This document shows, piece after piece, positions 8,803-18,636 of a stretch of DNA of 64,000 nucleotides; within the stretch, counting starts at the first letter, position 1; each line of letters starts with the position of its first letter. The notes under the pieces were generated by a model. It was not told where the DNA came from, made no database searches, and saw only the letters and a program-made list of their open reading frames with translations. Source of the stretch: Geomonas diazotrophica (GTDB taxonomy: Bacteria; Desulfobacterota; Desulfuromonadia; Geobacterales; Geobacteraceae); the NCBI RefSeq assembly GCF_018919385.1, contig NZ_JAHLMF010000007.1, positions 124,001 to 188,000 on the forward strand, read 5' to 3'. Made by a program: the position numbers and the translations under genes.

Positions 8803-9897
8803 ATGGGTTTCAACTGCGGCATAGTCGGTCTCCCCAACGTGGGGAAATCCACCATCTTCAACGCGCTCACCTCGGCCGGTGCCGAGTCCGCCAACTATCC
8901 CTTCTGCACCATCGACCCCAACGTCGGCATCGTCTCGGTGCCCGATCCCCGCATGGACAAGCTGGCCGAGATCGTGCTCCCGGAGCGGATCCTCCCCACC
9001 ACCGTCGAGTTCCTCGACATCGCCGGTCTTGTAAAAGGGGCGAGCCAGGGTGAGGGACTGGGGAACAAGTTCCTGGGGCACATCCGCTCCGTGGACGCGA
9101 TCCTGCACGTGGTGCGCTGCTTCGAGAACGAGAACGTGGTGCACGTAAGCGGCAGCGTCTCGCCGGTGCGCGACATCGAGGTGATCCAGACCGAGCTGGC
9201 GCTTGCCGACCTCGATACGGTGGAAAAGCGCATGCAGCGAACCGAGAAGCAAGCGAGAAGCGGCGACAAGAAGGCCAAGGAAGACGTCGAGTTCTGCCAG
9301 AAGGTGAAGGCGACCCTGGAGAAGGGGCTCTCGCCGCGGGATCTCCCCGAGAACGAGGACGAGCGGATGATCCTGCGCGACATGCACCTGATGACCGCGA
9401 AGCCGGTGCTCTACGTCGCCAACGTGGCCGAAGACGACCTCGAGGGGAAACACCCCTACGTCGACGAGGTGCGCCAGTTCGCCGCCAAGGAAGGAAACGG
9501 CGTGGTCACCATCTGCGGCTCCATCGAAGCCGAGATCTCCGAGCTGGCGGGGGAGGAGAAGCAGGCCTTCCTCGAGGAGATGGGGCTCGCCGAATCCGGG
9601 CTCGACCGCCTGATCCGTTCCGGCTACGAGCTGCTCGGGCTCATCACCTACTTCACCGCCGGGGTCAAGGAAGTGCGCGCCTGGACCATCACCAAGGGGA
9701 CCAAGGCCCCCGGCGCCGCGGGCGTTATCCACTCCGACTTCGAGAAGGGGTTCATCCGTGCCGAGGTGATTTCCTACAACGACTACATCGCCTCCGGCGG
9801 CGAGAGTGGCGCCAAGGAAAAGGGGCTGATGCGCCTGGAGGGGAAGGAGTACGTGGTGCAGGACGGCGACGTCATGCATTTTAGGTTCAATGTATAA
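8803..9897 (+). CDS. ychF: Redox-regulated ATPase YchF (OLA1 family)
   Basis: The 364-residue protein has a P-loop GLPNVGKS near the N-terminus, switch [10 protein letters not shown], the NVAEDD variant of the base-recognition motif seen in the ATP-preferring YchF group, a coiled-coil insertion (about 130-200) and a C-terminal TGS domain ([17 protein letters not shown] onward). It associates with ribosomes. AAAGGAAA precedes the ATG. The 131-bp gap from pth contains C/G-rich inverted repeats of the dispersed intergenic type. Confidence 0.96.
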   Translation: MGFNCGIVGLPNVGKSTIFNALTSAGAESANYPFCTIDPNVGIVSVPDPRMDKLAEIVLPERILPTTVEFLDIAGLVKGASQGEGLGNKFLGHIRSVDAILHVVRCFENENVVHVSGSVSPVRDIEVIQTELALADLDTVEKRMQRTEKQARSGDKKAKEDVEFCQKVKATLEKGLSPRDLPENEDERMILRDMHLMTAKPVLYVANVAEDDLEGKHPYVDEVRQFAAKEGNGVVTICGSIEAEISELAGEEKQAFLEEMGLAESGLDRLIRSGYELLGLITYFTAGVKEVRAWTITKGTKAPGAAGVIHSDFEKGFIRAEVISYNDYIASGGESGAKEKGLMRLEGKEYVVQDGDVMHFRFNV

Positions 9898-9900
9898 AAG

Positions 9901-9996
9901 CAGATAAAGATTGAGATTAAGATTAAGAAGACCCGGCCGCCATGGCGGGATTGCGGACAGGGGCTGGAACTTTATCTTAATCTTTGTCTTAATCTG
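9901..9996. repeat. Imperfect long inverted repeat after ychF
   Basis: The left arm 9901-9927 (cagataaagattgagattaa...) and right arm 9970-9996 are imperfect complements over about 27 nt, built from a GATTAA(G/C)-like hexamer. The loop is about 42 nt and GC-rich. No T run of a classical terminator follows directly, though a T-rich stretch lies at 9998-10010. Confidence 0.75.
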
Positions 9997-10040
9997 ATTC
10001 TTTTTCCCTTGTCAAATTTTCATAAGTGTAGTAAGAAGTA

Positions 10041-10096
10041 CCGTTCACCAGAACGGCCTTAGGGCCGTATCTCCTTGCTCCGGGTTGGACCGGGGC
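10041..10096 (+). promoter_or_regulatory. Structured rpsF 5' leader, possible S6:S18-type regulatory RNA
   Basis: CCGTTC (10041-10046) can pair with GAACGG (10051-10056), and ACGGCC (10053-10058) can pair with GGCCGT (10063-10068). The two hairpins share ACGG and so exclude each other. A third hairpin CCGG/CCGG follows at about 10080-10094. Leaders of rpsF in many bacteria bind the S6:S18 dimer through a bulged CCG; I cannot confirm that fold here. Confidence 0.35.
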
Positions 10097-10122
10097 TAAA
10101 TTAACCGTGAGGAGGCTTAACA

Positions 10123-10524
10123 ATGAGCAGGATGTACGAGACGATTTACATCGTCCAGCCGGACCTCGGTGACGAAGAGATCAAAGCTCTTTCCACCAAG
10201 GTGCAGGACGTGATCGCCAGCATGAACGGCGATTTCAAGAGGCTTGAAGACTGGGGCACCAGGAAGCTGGCTTACCCGATCAACAAGAACCCGCGTGGCC
10301 GTTACTTTTACCTCCGTTTCGACGCCGATGCCCCGCTGATCGCTGAGCTGGAGCGCCGTCTGCGCCTTGACGACAAGGTGATCAGGTACCAGAGCGTTAA
10401 GCTCGAGCAGGAAGTGGTTGTCCCGGCAGCCGCTCCGGCCAAGAGTGCCGAGGAAGGGACCGAGGAAGTGGCTGCTGCTGCTACCGAGGCTCCGGCCGAA
10501 ACGACTACTACGGTGGAGGAATAA
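10123..10524 (+). CDS. rpsF: 30S ribosomal protein S6
   Basis: The 133-residue protein has the S6 core in the first 95 residues (YETIYIVQPDLGDEE, LAYPINKNPRGRYFYLRFDA, LERRLRLDDKVIRYQSVKLE) and an Ala/Glu-rich, probably disordered C-terminal extension of about 35 residues. GTGAGGAGG precedes the ATG. It starts the rpsF-rpsR-DUF2232-rplI operon; the leader is structured. Confidence 0.97.
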   Translation: MSRMYETIYIVQPDLGDEEIKALSTKVQDVIASMNGDFKRLEDWGTRKLAYPINKNPRGRYFYLRFDADAPLIAELERRLRLDDKVIRYQSVKLEQEVVVPAAAPAKSAEEGTEEVAAAATEAPAETTTTVEE

Positions 10525-10527
10525 AAG

Positions 10528-10806
10528 ATGGCTGACGAAAGAGCACCCCAGAGAACCAGCAGCGGGCCGAGGAAGAAGCGTCCGTTCCAGCGTCGTAAGG
10601 TCTGCCGTTTCTGCGCGGACAAGCAGGTTACCATTGACTACAAAGATCCCCGCACCCTCCGTTATTTCGTTTCGGAGCGCGGCAAGATCATCCCGCGCCG
10701 CATTTCCGGCAACTGCTCCAAGCACCAGAGGGAAATCACCGAGGCGATCAAGCGCGCCAGGAACATCGCGCTGCTTCCGATTGCCGGCAGCCACGCAACC
10801 GCCTAG
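10528..10806 (+). CDS. rpsR: 30S ribosomal protein S18
   Basis: The 92-residue protein contains the S18 pattern [39 protein letters not shown] and the C-terminal [15 protein letters not shown]. The CxxC in CRFC and the later Cys keep the possible zinc-binding form. It starts 3 bp after the rpsF stop; its ribosome-binding site GGTGGAGG is inside the end of rpsF. Confidence 0.97.
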   Translation: MADERAPQRTSSGPRKKRPFQRRKVCRFCADKQVTIDYKDPRTLRYFVSERGKIIPRRISGNCSKHQREITEAIKRARNIALLPIAGSHATA

Positions 10807-11760
10807 GTGCCGCTGACGGTGAATCCGTTGCAGGGGAAGATTTTCGATGTGATCAAGGGGAGCGTCGCTACGGTGACGCTCTTCCTTGCTTTCGTCTATC
10901 TCCCCGTGGTCGGCACCATTCCCGGGCTCTTTGCCTCGGCTCCTGCCGCGTTCTACGCGGTCAAGCGGGGGAGGGTGACCGGGTTTGCGATTGTCCTTGC
11001 CAGCTGCGCCATTCTTCTCGGCGTCGGTGATCCGGCCGCGACGGCCGTCTATCTGTTGCAGGCCGGCGTGCTGTCCCTGGCGCTTCCCGAGTTCCTGCTC
11101 AGGAACAAGGGGGGAGCACGCTCCGTCATCTACTCGGTGGCGGTGACCATCGCGGTCCTGTTGGTCGCGGCGGTGGTGTACGGCATGGCGACGGGGGCCG
11201 ACCTGCATGCCAAGATCAGCAAAGGGGTGCAGACGAGCATCAACCAGACCTCGCAGATCTACCAGAAGGCGGGTGTCAAGGGGGACGAGCTCAAGGCGCT
11301 GCAGGATTCGATGTCCCAGGCAGGACAGCTGGTTGTCACCATCTACCCCGCGCTGGTCACCGTGGCCTACGGGATGATCGCCTGCATGAACCTGATGCTG
11401 CTGGCCGGGATAGCGGCGCGCCTGCGCATGCCGCTGTTCGTCGGTGACTTCAGGAAGTACAAGAACCCGGAGCCGCTGGTCTGGCTTTTGATCGTGTCCG
11501 GTTTCGGCACCCTCGTGCCGGAACCCATCGTGCACCTCGCCTCCCTGAACGTGCTGATCGTTCTGGGCGCCGTGTACTCTGTGCAAGGGTTCGCGATCAT
11601 CAGCTTTTTCTTCCGTAAGCTCCAGGTTCCGGTCTTTATAAGACTTTTGGCGAGCCTGCTCCTCATCTTTCAGCCCATGATGGTGCTGGCGGTGGCGGCG
11701 CTGGGCGTATTCGATCTCTGGGCGGACTTCAGGTCCCCCAATAAACAGGAAAACCTGTAA
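10807..11760 (+). CDS. DUF2232 (YybS-like) membrane protein
   Basis: The 317-residue protein has about eight hydrophobic segments spread over the length, for example VTLFLAFVYLPVVGTIPGLFA, VTIAVLLVAAVVYGMA and IRLLASLLLIFQPMMVLAVAAL. DUF2232/YybS proteins commonly lie between rpsR and rplI or next to them, as here; their function is unknown. The GTG at 10807 directly follows the rpsR stop; a GTG at 10819 in the same frame is the alternative start. The position points to translational coupling with rpsR. Confidence 0.85.
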   Translation: MPLTVNPLQGKIFDVIKGSVATVTLFLAFVYLPVVGTIPGLFASAPAAFYAVKRGRVTGFAIVLASCAILLGVGDPAATAVYLLQAGVLSLALPEFLLRNKGGARSVIYSVAVTIAVLLVAAVVYGMATGADLHAKISKGVQTSINQTSQIYQKAGVKGDELKALQDSMSQAGQLVVTIYPALVTVAYGMIACMNLMLLAGIAARLRMPLFVGDFRKYKNPEPLVWLLIVSGFGTLVPEPIVHLASLNVLIVLGAVYSVQGFAIISFFFRKLQVPVFIRLLASLLLIFQPMMVLAVAALGVFDLWADFRSPNKQENL

Positions 11761-11783
11761 TCAACCAGGCTAGGAGGCAACAC

Positions 11784-12227
11784 ATGAAGGTCATTCTCAA
11801 AGAAAACGTAGAACATCTCGGCCACATCGGCGACATCGTCAAGGTAGCACCGGGCTACGCAAGGAACTACCTGCTGCCCAAGGGCTTCGCCATCGAGGCC
11901 ACCGAGAAGAACGCCAAGGCCCTCGAGCACGCCAAGCGCCACCTCGAGTACAAGAAGAACAAGGTCCTCGAAGCTGCCAAGCTGATCGCGGCCAAGATCG
12001 AAGGGATCACCCTTTCCATCGCTCACCAGGCCGGTGCTGACGACAAGCTCTTCGGCGCCGTCACCAACATGGAACTGGCCGAGCAGCTCAAAGCTGCCGG
12101 CGTGGAAGTCGACCGCAAGCGCATCGTGCTTGCCGAGCCGATCAAGCACCTGGGCGAGTTCACCGCAGCCGTGAAGCTTCACCCGGAAGTGGTCGCCACC
12201 CTGAAAGTCGTGATCACCAAGGCCTAA
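11784..12227 (+). CDS. rplI: 50S ribosomal protein L9
   Basis: The 147-residue protein has the N-terminal L9 domain (MKVILKENVEHLGHIGDIVKV, PGYARNYLLPKGFA), the long connecting helix (about 41-75) and the C-terminal domain (KLFGAVTNMELAEQLKAAG, HLGEFTAAVKLHPEV). AGGAGG precedes the ATG. It is the last gene of the S6/S18 operon, closed by a terminator at 12264-12296. Confidence 0.97.
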   Translation: MKVILKENVEHLGHIGDIVKVAPGYARNYLLPKGFAIEATEKNAKALEHAKRHLEYKKNKVLEAAKLIAAKIEGITLSIAHQAGADDKLFGAVTNMELAEQLKAAGVEVDRKRIVLAEPIKHLGEFTAAVKLHPEVVATLKVVITKA

Positions 12228-12263
12228 GCCTTGCTGCAAAGCTCGTAGTTTCTGGTAATAATG

Positions 12264-12296
12264 AAGGGCCGCCTCCCCAGGGAGCGCGGCCCTTTT
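12264..12296 (+). terminator. Terminator of the rpsF-rplI operon
   Basis: AAGGGCCGC (12264-12272) pairs with GCGGCCCTT (12286-12294), followed by TT; the short T run makes it work better as a stable GC hairpin than as a textbook terminator. Confidence 0.75.
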
Positions 12297-12330
12297 CCGT
12301 TTGGGCCAAGTAACCGCCACAGGGGGAGCC

Positions 12331-12720
12331 GTGAACATAGAGAAACACCACAAGCAGGATATCGCCACGAAGCAACTGGAGACGGCGCTGTTGCTGTTCT
12401 TCGCCCAGAAGGAGCTCTTCAGCATCATCACCCTGGCCGGGGCCGCCGAGGAGATACTGGGGCAATTGCTTGGGTTGCGTGACCGAGGCGATAAGGAGAG
12501 CCCGTTTCGGTCGGTCCTGGAACTGCTGCGACCGGCCAAGGGGGGGGCGCGCCGGGACGTTTCGGCGGCGCACGAGACGGAGCTGTACGTGCACATGGAC
12601 GCGAGGCACGAGGCGGAGTTCCTGCTGGGGCGGGCGATAGACGACTATTTCGCGCTCACCGGCGAGTTGAGCGCCAACATGCGGAAGTACAACGAGGAAG
12701 TGAGAAGCAGGAGAGGGTAG
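12331..12720 (+). CDS. Hypothetical helical protein, HEPN-like by eye
   Basis: The 129-residue product is all-helical. The N-terminal helix pair (TKQLETALLLFFAQKELFSI, then TLAGAAEEILGQLLG) resembles the start of HEPN-type proteins, which are often RNA- or nucleotide-binding, but no RxxxxH catalytic motif is obvious (there is MDARHEAE). The GTG at 12331 is preferred because GGGGGAG lies just upstream; an in-frame TTG at 12301 overlaps the preceding terminator. It stands alone between the rplI terminator and the convergent OB-fold gene. Confidence 0.6.
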   Translation: MNIEKHHKQDIATKQLETALLLFFAQKELFSIITLAGAAEEILGQLLGLRDRGDKESPFRSVLELLRPAKGGARRDVSAAHETELYVHMDARHEAEFLLGRAIDDYFALTGELSANMRKYNEEVRSRRG

Positions 12721-12883
12721 GCCGGCGGCGGTAGTAGTAAGGGGACTGCGACGTTCGACGCCGGCAGGACCGGGGCTTCGCCGCCCTGCCCCCCTCCCGC
12801 CTTGGCGGACCGTGGCGCTTCGGCGCGCAGGCCCGCAAGGGGAGGGGGTGCCAAGAGACGTCTGAAGGTCGGGGCGGTGACCT

Positions 12884-13654
12884 TTACTTCTTCAAGGTGG
12901 CGTCCTGGATGAGGACGTTGTAGCGGTAGCCGGAGCCGAAGTCGAGGTTGTTATAAAGTATGCCGGAAACGGTTACCACATCCCCTTCCTTGGGAAGGTT
13001 CTTCGAAGTGATCACCAGGTCGTCGGTCTTCTGGGCCTTCGATCCGGTGCCGTCCACGAGGTGGATCCAGTTCTTCTTCATGATCTTCTGCGCTACCCGC
13101 GCCACGCGTCCGCGGACCACCACCGGCTTTTTCTCCAGTTTCTTGCTCTTGGCGTAGATCTCGGCGATGGTGTAGGCGTTGGGACCCTTGGCTTTGGTCA
13201 CCTTCTGGTTCTTGGCCAGGGGTGCGGGAGCAACCGCGCGGGCGGGTGCCGGTGCCGCCTTGGCAGCGTCCTGCTGGGCTCCGGGAACCCCCTGGTGCAC
13301 GGCCTTGATGGCCGACGGGCTCATCTCGATCTTTTCCGCGTCGGCGAGGCCGCCGGAGAAGATAACCCTGTCGAACTTGCGGTTCAGCCCCTTGCTGGTG
13401 AAGTTCTTCATCTCGAAGCCGGGCATGAGCGACAACTGCTGCCCGACCTTCACCTTGGTAAGCGGGATGGCGACCCACACCTTTTCCGACCCGTTCTGCA
13501 GGTTCACGTAGGTATAGCCGCCGCCGTCCATGGTTTCCAGTACCTTTCCTGAAAGAGGTATTTCCTTGGGCTTGGTGTCCGCTGCACCCACCTGCTGCGC
13601 GGTCAGTACGGCGAGGACGATCAACAGAGAGAGAATCTTTACGAGGCGTTTCAT
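12884..13654 (-). CDS. Exported protein with two OB-fold-like domains (NrfJ-like)
   Basis: The 256-residue protein starts with a signal peptide ending near GAA-DTKP (residue 24). Residues 30-95 (SGKVLETMDGGGYTYVNLQN, KVWVAIP) form an NrfJ/OB-type beta domain. An Ala/Pro linker (about 125-150) leads to a second OB domain (about 160-256: KPVVVRGRVARVAQKIMKKNWIH, VVTVSGIL, YNVLIQDA). In Geobacter such proteins often accompany c-type cytochromes; the function is not known. GGAGT precedes the ATG. Confidence 0.75.
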   Translation of the reverse strand: MKRLVKILSLLIVLAVLTAQQVGAADTKPKEIPLSGKVLETMDGGGYTYVNLQNGSEKVWVAIPLTKVKVGQQLSLMPGFEMKNFTSKGLNRKFDRVIFSGGLADAEKIEMSPSAIKAVHQGVPGAQQDAAKAAPAPARAVAPAPLAKNQKVTKAKGPNAYTIAEIYAKSKKLEKKPVVVRGRVARVAQKIMKKNWIHLVDGTGSKAQKTDDLVITSKNLPKEGDVVTVSGILYNNLDFGSGYRYNVLIQDATLKK

Positions 13655-13691
13655 TTATTGACTCCTTCAGGGGGTGCTTTTTGTTCACGGC

Positions 13692-13720
13692 AGACTACTT
13701 TTTTCCCGCACTATTGACAA
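13692..13720 (-). promoter_or_regulatory. Promoter of the OB-fold protein gene
   Basis: Minus strand: TTGTCA (13720-13715), 17-nt spacer, TAGTCT (13697-13692), about 38 nt upstream of the start codon. Confidence 0.55.
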
Positions 13721-13815
13721 GGTTTTTCTAGAAACGGTGCCGGTCCCCTGCGCGCAAGGCTCCCCTTCGCTTCCTTGCGTTTGGTCTTTCTCCCCCCCTC
13801 ATGACCGGGCAAGGG

Positions 13816-13843
13816 TTGCACCCTCGAATTAACCAGTTATATT
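13816..13843 (+). promoter_or_regulatory. Promoter of the alpha/beta hydrolase gene
   Basis: TTGCAC, 16-nt spacer, TATATT, about 118 nt upstream of the ATG. The rest of 13655-13961 holds GC-rich sequence without other recognised features. Confidence 0.5.
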
Positions 13844-13961
13844 TTGTGTTGCTACATTAAAGCGCGATTTGCGGTGGATGCCCCAGCGGGGGCGTAGACA
13901 ACGCCGGTGCGGGGACGCGCGGTGCGCCTGTTCCAATGGGGGGGCGCGAAAGGGGGCATAC

Positions 13962-14834
13962 ATGAACAAGAAAGTGGGTGTGCTGCTTGTGCATGGTATG
14001 GGGACTTTGGCCGACGATTTCGCTCACGACATGGTCTATGAACTGCGCGAGAGGATCTCCGGGCGCGGTCTGAACCGGGAGGAGATCGCCTGGCAGGGGG
14101 TCTACTGGGCTCCGCTGCTGTCAGCCAGGGAGCACCAGATCTGGGTCGACCTGGCGGCGAACAACGACCTGAACTGGGCAAAACTGCGCAAGTTCTTCCT
14201 GAACGCCTTCGGCACCATGAGCTCCTACCACGCCTTGGGCAGCCGCACCGACAGTCTCTATCACAGGATCCATGGCGTGGTGCACCAGGGGCTCCAGCAG
14301 CTGCGTGCCAAACTGGGCGACCAGGACAAGCCGCTCGTCATCGTGGCGCATTCCATGGGGTCGGTGTTCATGTCGAACTACATCTGGGACCGTCAGAAGG
14401 GGTACGACCTGGAGCGCTACGGAAGCACCCCGTTCGAGCGGATGGAAACGCTCACCGGCCTGGTCACGCTGGGGAGCAACATCCCGCTTTTCTGCGTGGA
14501 CAAGGAGAACCTCGCCTGCATCGAGTTTCCCCCCCGGCACCTCGCCGAGCCGCTCAGGAAAAAGGCGAAGTGGCTGAACCTCTACGATTCCGATGACGTG
14601 CTGGGGTGGCCGCTGAAGCCGCTCAGTCTCAGTTACTCGGCATCGGTCTCCGAGGACATCGAGGTGAGCGTCGGCAACATCCTGACCTCATGGAATCCGG
14701 CGAACCACTCCGCCTATTGGAGCGACGAGAACGTGATCAAGCCCATGGTCTACCTTCTGAGCAGCATCCTGGAAGCGACCCATGCGCCGGCGACGGGCAC
14801 CTCGGAGGCGCAGGCCCCGAACGTCGGCGAATGA
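13962..14834 (+). CDS. Alpha/beta-hydrolase fold protein
   Basis: The 290-residue protein opens with VGVLLVHGMGTL, an oxyanion-type HG motif, and has the nucleophile elbow VAHSMGSVF near residue 130 (A replaces the first G of GxSxG). Length and pattern fit a cytosolic lipase/esterase-like hydrolase; no signal peptide is present. The substrate is unknown. The ATG at 13962 follows AAGGGGG; the longer frame to 13869 has no ribosome-binding site. It is convergent with ilvC, sharing the terminator at 14881. Confidence 0.78.
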   Translation: MNKKVGVLLVHGMGTLADDFAHDMVYELRERISGRGLNREEIAWQGVYWAPLLSAREHQIWVDLAANNDLNWAKLRKFFLNAFGTMSSYHALGSRTDSLYHRIHGVVHQGLQQLRAKLGDQDKPLVIVAHSMGSVFMSNYIWDRQKGYDLERYGSTPFERMETLTGLVTLGSNIPLFCVDKENLACIEFPPRHLAEPLRKKAKWLNLYDSDDVLGWPLKPLSLSYSASVSEDIEVSVGNILTSWNPANHSAYWSDENVIKPMVYLLSSILEATHAPATGTSEAQAPNVGE

Positions 14835-14874
14835 GAAGCTCCCCCTCCCGCAAAGGGAAGGGGATCGACGAAAC

Positions 14875-14904
14875 AAAAAAGGCGCTCAAACGAGCGCCTT
14901 TTTT
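14875..14904. terminator. Bidirectional terminator between hydrolase and ilvC
   Basis: GGCGCTC (14881-14887), AAAC loop, GAGCGCC (14892-14898), with six A before and six T after, so it can serve both convergent genes. Confidence 0.93.
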
Positions 14905-14930
14905 GTCCTGACTATCCCTGCCTTGAAGAC

Positions 14931-16403
14931 TTACACGATCTTCTGCATACCCTTCATTGCGGCGCGCAGTTCGGCGCCCACTTCCTCGACCAGGTGGTTG
15001 CGGATCTCGGCGTTGACCGCGACCAGCAGCTGGTTGTCGACGCTGTTGTCCTTCACGTCGAGCCCCTTGCCGATCACGTCGGTGCCGACCTCGGCCATGA
15101 AATCCTTAAGCAGCGGCACGCAGGCGTGGGAGAAGAGGTAGCAGCCGTACTCGGCGGTGTCGGAGATGACGCGGTTCATCTCGTACAGCTTCTTCCTGGC
15201 GATGGTGTTGGCGATGAGCGGGGTCTCGTGCAGGGACTCGTAGTAGGCGCTCTCCGGCTCGATGCCGGTGTTGACCATGGTCTCGAAGGCGAGCTCGACA
15301 CCGGCCTTCACCATGGCCACCATGAGGATGGCCTTGTCGAAGTACTCCTGCTCGGAGATCTCGCCGGCCGCCTCGGTCTTCTCGAAGGCGGTCTGGCCGG
15401 TCTGCTCGCGCCAGGTAAGGAGCTTTACGTCGTCGTTGGCCCAGTCCTCCATCATGGTGCGGGAGAACTCGCCGCTCATGATGTCGTCCATGTGCTTTTC
15501 GAACAGCGGGCGCATGATGTCCTTTAGCTCGGCCGCAAGCTTGAACGCGACCAGTTTGGCCGGGTTGGAGAGGCGATCCATCATGTTGGTGATGCCGCCG
15601 TGCTTGAGGGCCTCGGTGATGGTCTCCCAGCCGTACTGGATCAGCTTGACCGCGTAGGGGGCGGCGATGCCGTTTGCGGTCATCTTGTCAAAGCAAAGGA
15701 GCGCGCCCGCCTGCAGCATGCCGCAGAGGATGGTCTGTTCGCCCATGAGGTCGCTTTTCACCTCGGCGACGAAGGAGGACTCGAGCACGCCGGCGCGGTC
15801 GCCACCCTGCGCGGAGGCGATCGCCTTGGCGATCTCGAGGCCGTCGCCGTTGGGATCGTTCTCGCGGTGCACCGCGATGAGGGTCGGAACGCCGAAGCCG
15901 CGCTTGTACTCGGCGCGCACCTCGGAGCCCGGGCACTTCGGGGCGATCATGACCACGGTCAGGTCCTTGCGGATCTGGGTCCCTTCCTCGACGATGTTGA
16001 AGCCGTGGGCGTAGCTGAACACGGCGCCCTGCTTCATGAACGGGATGACGGTCGCGACGACGTTGCTGTGCTGCTTGTCCGGGGCGAGGTTCATGACGAT
16101 GTCGGCGGTGGGAAGGAGTTCTTCGTAGGAGCCGACCTTGAAGCCGTTGTCCACGGCGTTTAGGTAGGACTGGCGCTTCTGCTCGATGGCCTCTTTCCTG
16201 AGGGTGTAGGAGACGTCAAGCCCGCTGTCGCGCATGTTGAGCCCCTGGTTGAGCCCCTGTGCGCCGCAGCCGACGATGACGATCTTCTTGCCTTTCACGT
16301 ACTCGCAGCCGTTGGCGAACTCGGAAGCGTCCATGAAGCGGCAGGTGCCCAGTTCCTGCAGCTGGCGCCGCAGCGGCAGGGTGTTGAAGTAGTTCTGTCC
16401 CAT
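14931..16403 (-). CDS. ilvC: Ketol-acid reductoisomerase, long class II form
   Basis: Converts acetolactate and acetohydroxybutyrate to dihydroxy acids with NADPH and Mg2+ in Val/Leu/Ile synthesis. The 490-residue length, the start [18 protein letters not shown], the Rossmann loop [11 protein letters not shown] and [12 protein letters not shown] show the class II (E. coli/plant) type with a duplicated C-terminal domain, not the ~335-residue class I enzyme common in relatives. GGAGGGAAAG precedes the ATG at 16403. It diverges from ilvY, its likely activator, as in E. coli, and is separate from ilvB/ilvN, which lie 11 kb away. Confidence 0.97.
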   Translation of the reverse strand: MGQNYFNTLPLRRQLQELGTCRFMDASEFANGCEYVKGKKIVIVGCGAQGLNQGLNMRDSGLDVSYTLRKEAIEQKRQSYLNAVDNGFKVGSYEELLPTADIVMNLAPDKQHSNVVATVIPFMKQGAVFSYAHGFNIVEEGTQIRKDLTVVMIAPKCPGSEVRAEYKRGFGVPTLIAVHRENDPNGDGLEIAKAIASAQGGDRAGVLESSFVAEVKSDLMGEQTILCGMLQAGALLCFDKMTANGIAAPYAVKLIQYGWETITEALKHGGITNMMDRLSNPAKLVAFKLAAELKDIMRPLFEKHMDDIMSGEFSRTMMEDWANDDVKLLTWREQTGQTAFEKTEAAGEISEQEYFDKAILMVAMVKAGVELAFETMVNTGIEPESAYYESLHETPLIANTIARKKLYEMNRVISDTAEYGCYLFSHACVPLLKDFMAEVGTDVIGKGLDVKDNSVDNQLLVAVNAEIRNHLVEEVGAELRAAMKGMQKIV

Positions 16404-16468
16404 CTTTCCCTCCTGAATATATAGTGTGGTGTGGTTACTCGCGGTCGGTGGTGTGAAAGTGTGGCGAA

Positions 16469-16532
16469 TGTATACCAAATTTCACGTTGCGTAAATTGAT
16501 TTGTTGTGCATATTGTGTTGCGTGTCGCGCAA
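16469..16532 (-). promoter_or_regulatory. ilvC promoter with LysR-type (IlvY) operator
   Basis: On the minus strand an extended -10 (TGGTATACA; TATACA at 16474-16469) lies 66 nt before the ilvC start. A perfect inverted repeat TTGCG-N5-CGCAA (16518-16532), which contains the T-N11-A pattern of LysR sites, is centred near -63 from the predicted transcript start. A half-site TTGCG occurs again at 16487-16491, in the activator position. Confidence 0.65.
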
Positions 16533-16642
16533 TAAGTGGCGCGGGCGGTGAAGGCGAGGTCGCGGGTATGACCTCATCCCGACCCACTCCCGGAGGGGGA
16601 GGGGGCGGCACGCGTGCATTTATATAGAGGTAGAGGGTTCAC

Positions 16643-17566
16643 ATGGATCTTAGAGAGCTGGAGATATTCCTTGCGGTTGCGGAGCTCAGGCACTTCGGCC
16701 GGGCCAGCCAGGCCTGCAACCTGAGTCCCTCGGCGCTCACCCGCACCATCCAGCGCATGGAGGAGGAGCTGGAGCAGCCCCTGTTTCTGCGCGACAACCG
16801 CACGGTCACGCTATCGCCTGCGGGCGAACGCCTGAAGTCCTACGCGCGGCTTTGCCTCAGCGAATGGCAAAGCCTGCGCTCGTCGGTGAAAAACGAGCAG
16901 GCCGTGGCCGGTTCCCTCTCCATCTACGCATCGATCACCGCGGTGTACGGCCTTCTTCCCGAGCTGTTGGAATCGTACCGGGAGAAGTACCCCGAGGTGC
17001 AGCTGGAGCTGCGCACGGGTGCCGCGGAGCAGGCGGTGTCCCAGGTGCAAAGCGGCGAGATAGATCTGGCTGTCGCGGCCTTTCCGGACGGGGCGCGCGC
17101 GAACATCCAGTTTCTCCCCATCGTCACCATCCCGCTGATCTTCATCGCGCCGCGGCGGTCCGGTGCCGCCGAGGTGCCGGTCGAGGGGGACCGTCTCGAT
17201 CTCTCCCGGGCGCCGCTTGTGCTGCCGCAGACCGGGCTTTCGCGCCGGCGCCTGGACCAGTGGCTCAAGGAGCACCGCATCACTCCCAACATCACCTCCG
17301 AGGTTTCCGGCAACGAGGCGATCATCGCCATGGTTCGCCTGGGGTGCGGGGTCGGCATCGTGCCGCAACTGGTCCTCGAGCGGAGTCCGTTTCGGGACGA
17401 GGTGGTTGTCCTGGACAACGCGCCGGTCTTGAAGCCCTACGAGGTAGGGCTCTGCACCAGCAAGAGGAACCTGCAGCGACCGAGCGTGAAGGCGTTCTGG
17501 GAACTGGCAGAGGAGCACAACCTGACGGGGATGAAAGGGATAAAAGGGATGAAAGGCAAAAGGTGA
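16643..17566 (+). CDS. ilvY: LysR-family activator IlvY
   Basis: The 307-residue protein has an N-terminal winged helix-turn-helix (residues 1-60; ELEIFLAVAELRHFGRASQACN, SPSALTRTIQRMEEELEQPLF) and a LysR effector domain (about 90-295). Its best match by memory is IlvY, which activates ilvC in response to acetolactate or acetohydroxybutyrate; the divergent ilvC and the operator between them support this. The C-terminus ends in a simple Lys/Gly repeat (GMKGIKGMKGK). The ribosome-binding site GAGGTAGAGGG precedes the ATG. Confidence 0.9.
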   Translation: MDLRELEIFLAVAELRHFGRASQACNLSPSALTRTIQRMEEELEQPLFLRDNRTVTLSPAGERLKSYARLCLSEWQSLRSSVKNEQAVAGSLSIYASITAVYGLLPELLESYREKYPEVQLELRTGAAEQAVSQVQSGEIDLAVAAFPDGARANIQFLPIVTIPLIFIAPRRSGAAEVPVEGDRLDLSRAPLVLPQTGLSRRRLDQWLKEHRITPNITSEVSGNEAIIAMVRLGCGVGIVPQLVLERSPFRDEVVVLDNAPVLKPYEVGLCTSKRNLQRPSVKAFWELAEEHNLTGMKGIKGMKGKR

Positions 17567-17676
17567 GGCCTTTCCTGTGAGGGTACTGTTTTTGGGTTAT
17601 CCATTTGACCCGTTTTTATCCCTGTCAAAGGTGTCGGCCTGGCGTCTTTGCTGCTTTTCGTGAGTCGGTTTTCGCC

Positions 17677-17705
17677 TTGCCTTCGTTTCTACCCTGTGCT
17701 ATATA
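17677..17705 (+). promoter_or_regulatory. rpsB promoter
   Basis: TTGCCT, 17-nt spacer, TATATA. The predicted transcript has a leader of about 105 nt before rpsB. Confidence 0.7.
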
Positions 17706-17814
17706 AGTTTGCTGTTTAAAATTCGCACGCCATTGCAGCCGTGCCGGTGGTGCCCGCCCAGCGGGTTCCGGTATTAATGGGTGGCGGAGGGAAAACCAAA
17801 AGGAGAAAGAAAAA

Positions 17815-18582
<768 letters not shown>

Positions 18583-18636
18583 GCCTCCCCGTCCGCGGCG
18601 ACCGCAACACCTTTCAATAACACAATGACTAAGAAA

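Noticed and set aside
10117-11586. 489-codon minus-strand frame opposite rpsF, rpsR and DUF2232
   Set aside because: Antisense to conserved ribosomal genes; composition is that of a shadow frame.
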